DNA from: Bacilli bacterium | GTDB taxonomy: Bacteria > Bacillota_I > Bacilli_A > RF39 > UBA660 | Length of the DNA stretch: 12,728 bases | Assembly: GCA_028703035.1 (NCBI GenBank) | Contig: JAQVNR010000040.1 | Span: 1-12,728, forward strand | Direction of reading: 5' to 3' | In this document: positions 12,682 to 12,728 of the stretch, one piece after another | Position numbering within the stretch: position 1 is the first letter of the stretch | How the letters are laid out: the number at the start of each line of letters is the position of its first letter | The notes under the pieces: model-generated | Seen by the model: only the letters and a program-made list of their open reading frames with translations | Told to the model about the DNA's origin: nothing | Database searches by the model: none | Program-made: the position numbers and the translations under genes

Positions 12682-12728
12682 ATGTATTTAAAAAAAAGTA
12701 AAAGTAACGGAAAGACTTACCTTTCTTT
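12682..12728 (+). CDS. N-terminus of an IS1634-type transposase (partial)
   Basis: The ATG at 12682 opens a frame that is still open at the window edge: MYLKKSKSNGKTYLS. Transposases of the IS1634 group (DDE, IS4-like superfamily) characteristically begin with a similar M-[FY]-[IL]-KKSK-x-GKxYLSI string, which is the whole basis for this call. A promoter fits 21 bases upstream; the ribosome binding site (AGGT at 12671-12674) is weak. The inverted repeat that would mark the element's left end should lie between about 12600 and 12680, but the other end is outside the window so I cannot identify it. Confidence 0.55.
   Translation, partial: MYLKKSKSNGKTYLS

Noticed and set aside
1..12728. CRISPR array, rRNA or tRNA genes, phage structural genes
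   Set aside because: No regularly spaced repeats, no rRNA or cloverleaf signatures and no capsid, tail or integrase motifs were found.
1..12728. TGA read as tryptophan, as in mycoplasmas
   Set aside because: Genes encode Trp with TGG, and yfmF and the first comEA end correctly at TGA.

Overview
The window is AT-rich, densely packed bacterial DNA from the Bacilli / Mollicutes-like side of the Firmicutes, most likely an uncultured gut lineage of the RF39 or Erysipelotrichales type. The lineage is inferred from the low GC, the AGGAGG-type ribosome binding sites, the yfmF-yfmH pair and the comEA-comEC order. TGG encodes Trp and TGA acts as a stop (yfmF, the first comEA), so the mycoplasma code (TGA=Trp) is not in use.

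Layout. At 1-61 lie the last codons and terminator of an upstream gene. At 207-2743 is an operon of two M16-type peptidase homologues (yfmF, yfmH). A hairpin that is both terminator and cover for the next Shine-Dalgarno site leads into a competence operon at 2797-5928: two tandem, diverged comEA genes, then comEC for DNA uptake. A 445-base gap holding the rpsO promoter and leader leads to rpsO (ribosomal protein S15) and pnp (polynucleotide phosphorylase), an ancient pairing.

The unusual part starts at 8908. A 598-residue, N-terminally membrane-anchored protein with a formylglycine-generating-enzyme / C-type-lectin-like fold ends in a 54-codon block that looks like the variable region (VR) of a diversity-generating retroelement (DGR). 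The block is about 54% GC against about 35% just upstream. It is rich in Tyr/Asp/His/Ser/Val/Asn codons of the NNC/NNT form, as expected when AAC/AAT template codons are mutated at adenines. It ends in a 30-base adenine-free tract and is followed immediately by an 11-bp hairpin. No reverse transcriptase, template repeat or accessory gene is in the window, so this is an orphan target that would need a DGR elsewhere. Downstream, a two-hairpin element (GNRA-looped stem, then nested stem) occurs twice, with a compensatory base-pair change between copies.

From 11086 come a DNA alkylation repair (AlkD-like) gene whose apparent start codon is ATA, and a convergent multi-spanning membrane protein gene that meets it inside a 16-bp perfect bidirectional hairpin. 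At 12483-12609 is a candidate structured RNA whose closing helix competes with a terminator. The window ends in the first 15 codons of what looks like an IS1634-type transposase.

How parts work together: YfmF/YfmH probably form a paired M16 complex. ComEA binds incoming DNA and ComEC carries it across the membrane. S15 and PNPase belong to translation and RNA turnover. The DGR target is a surface-displayed, hypervariable binding protein.
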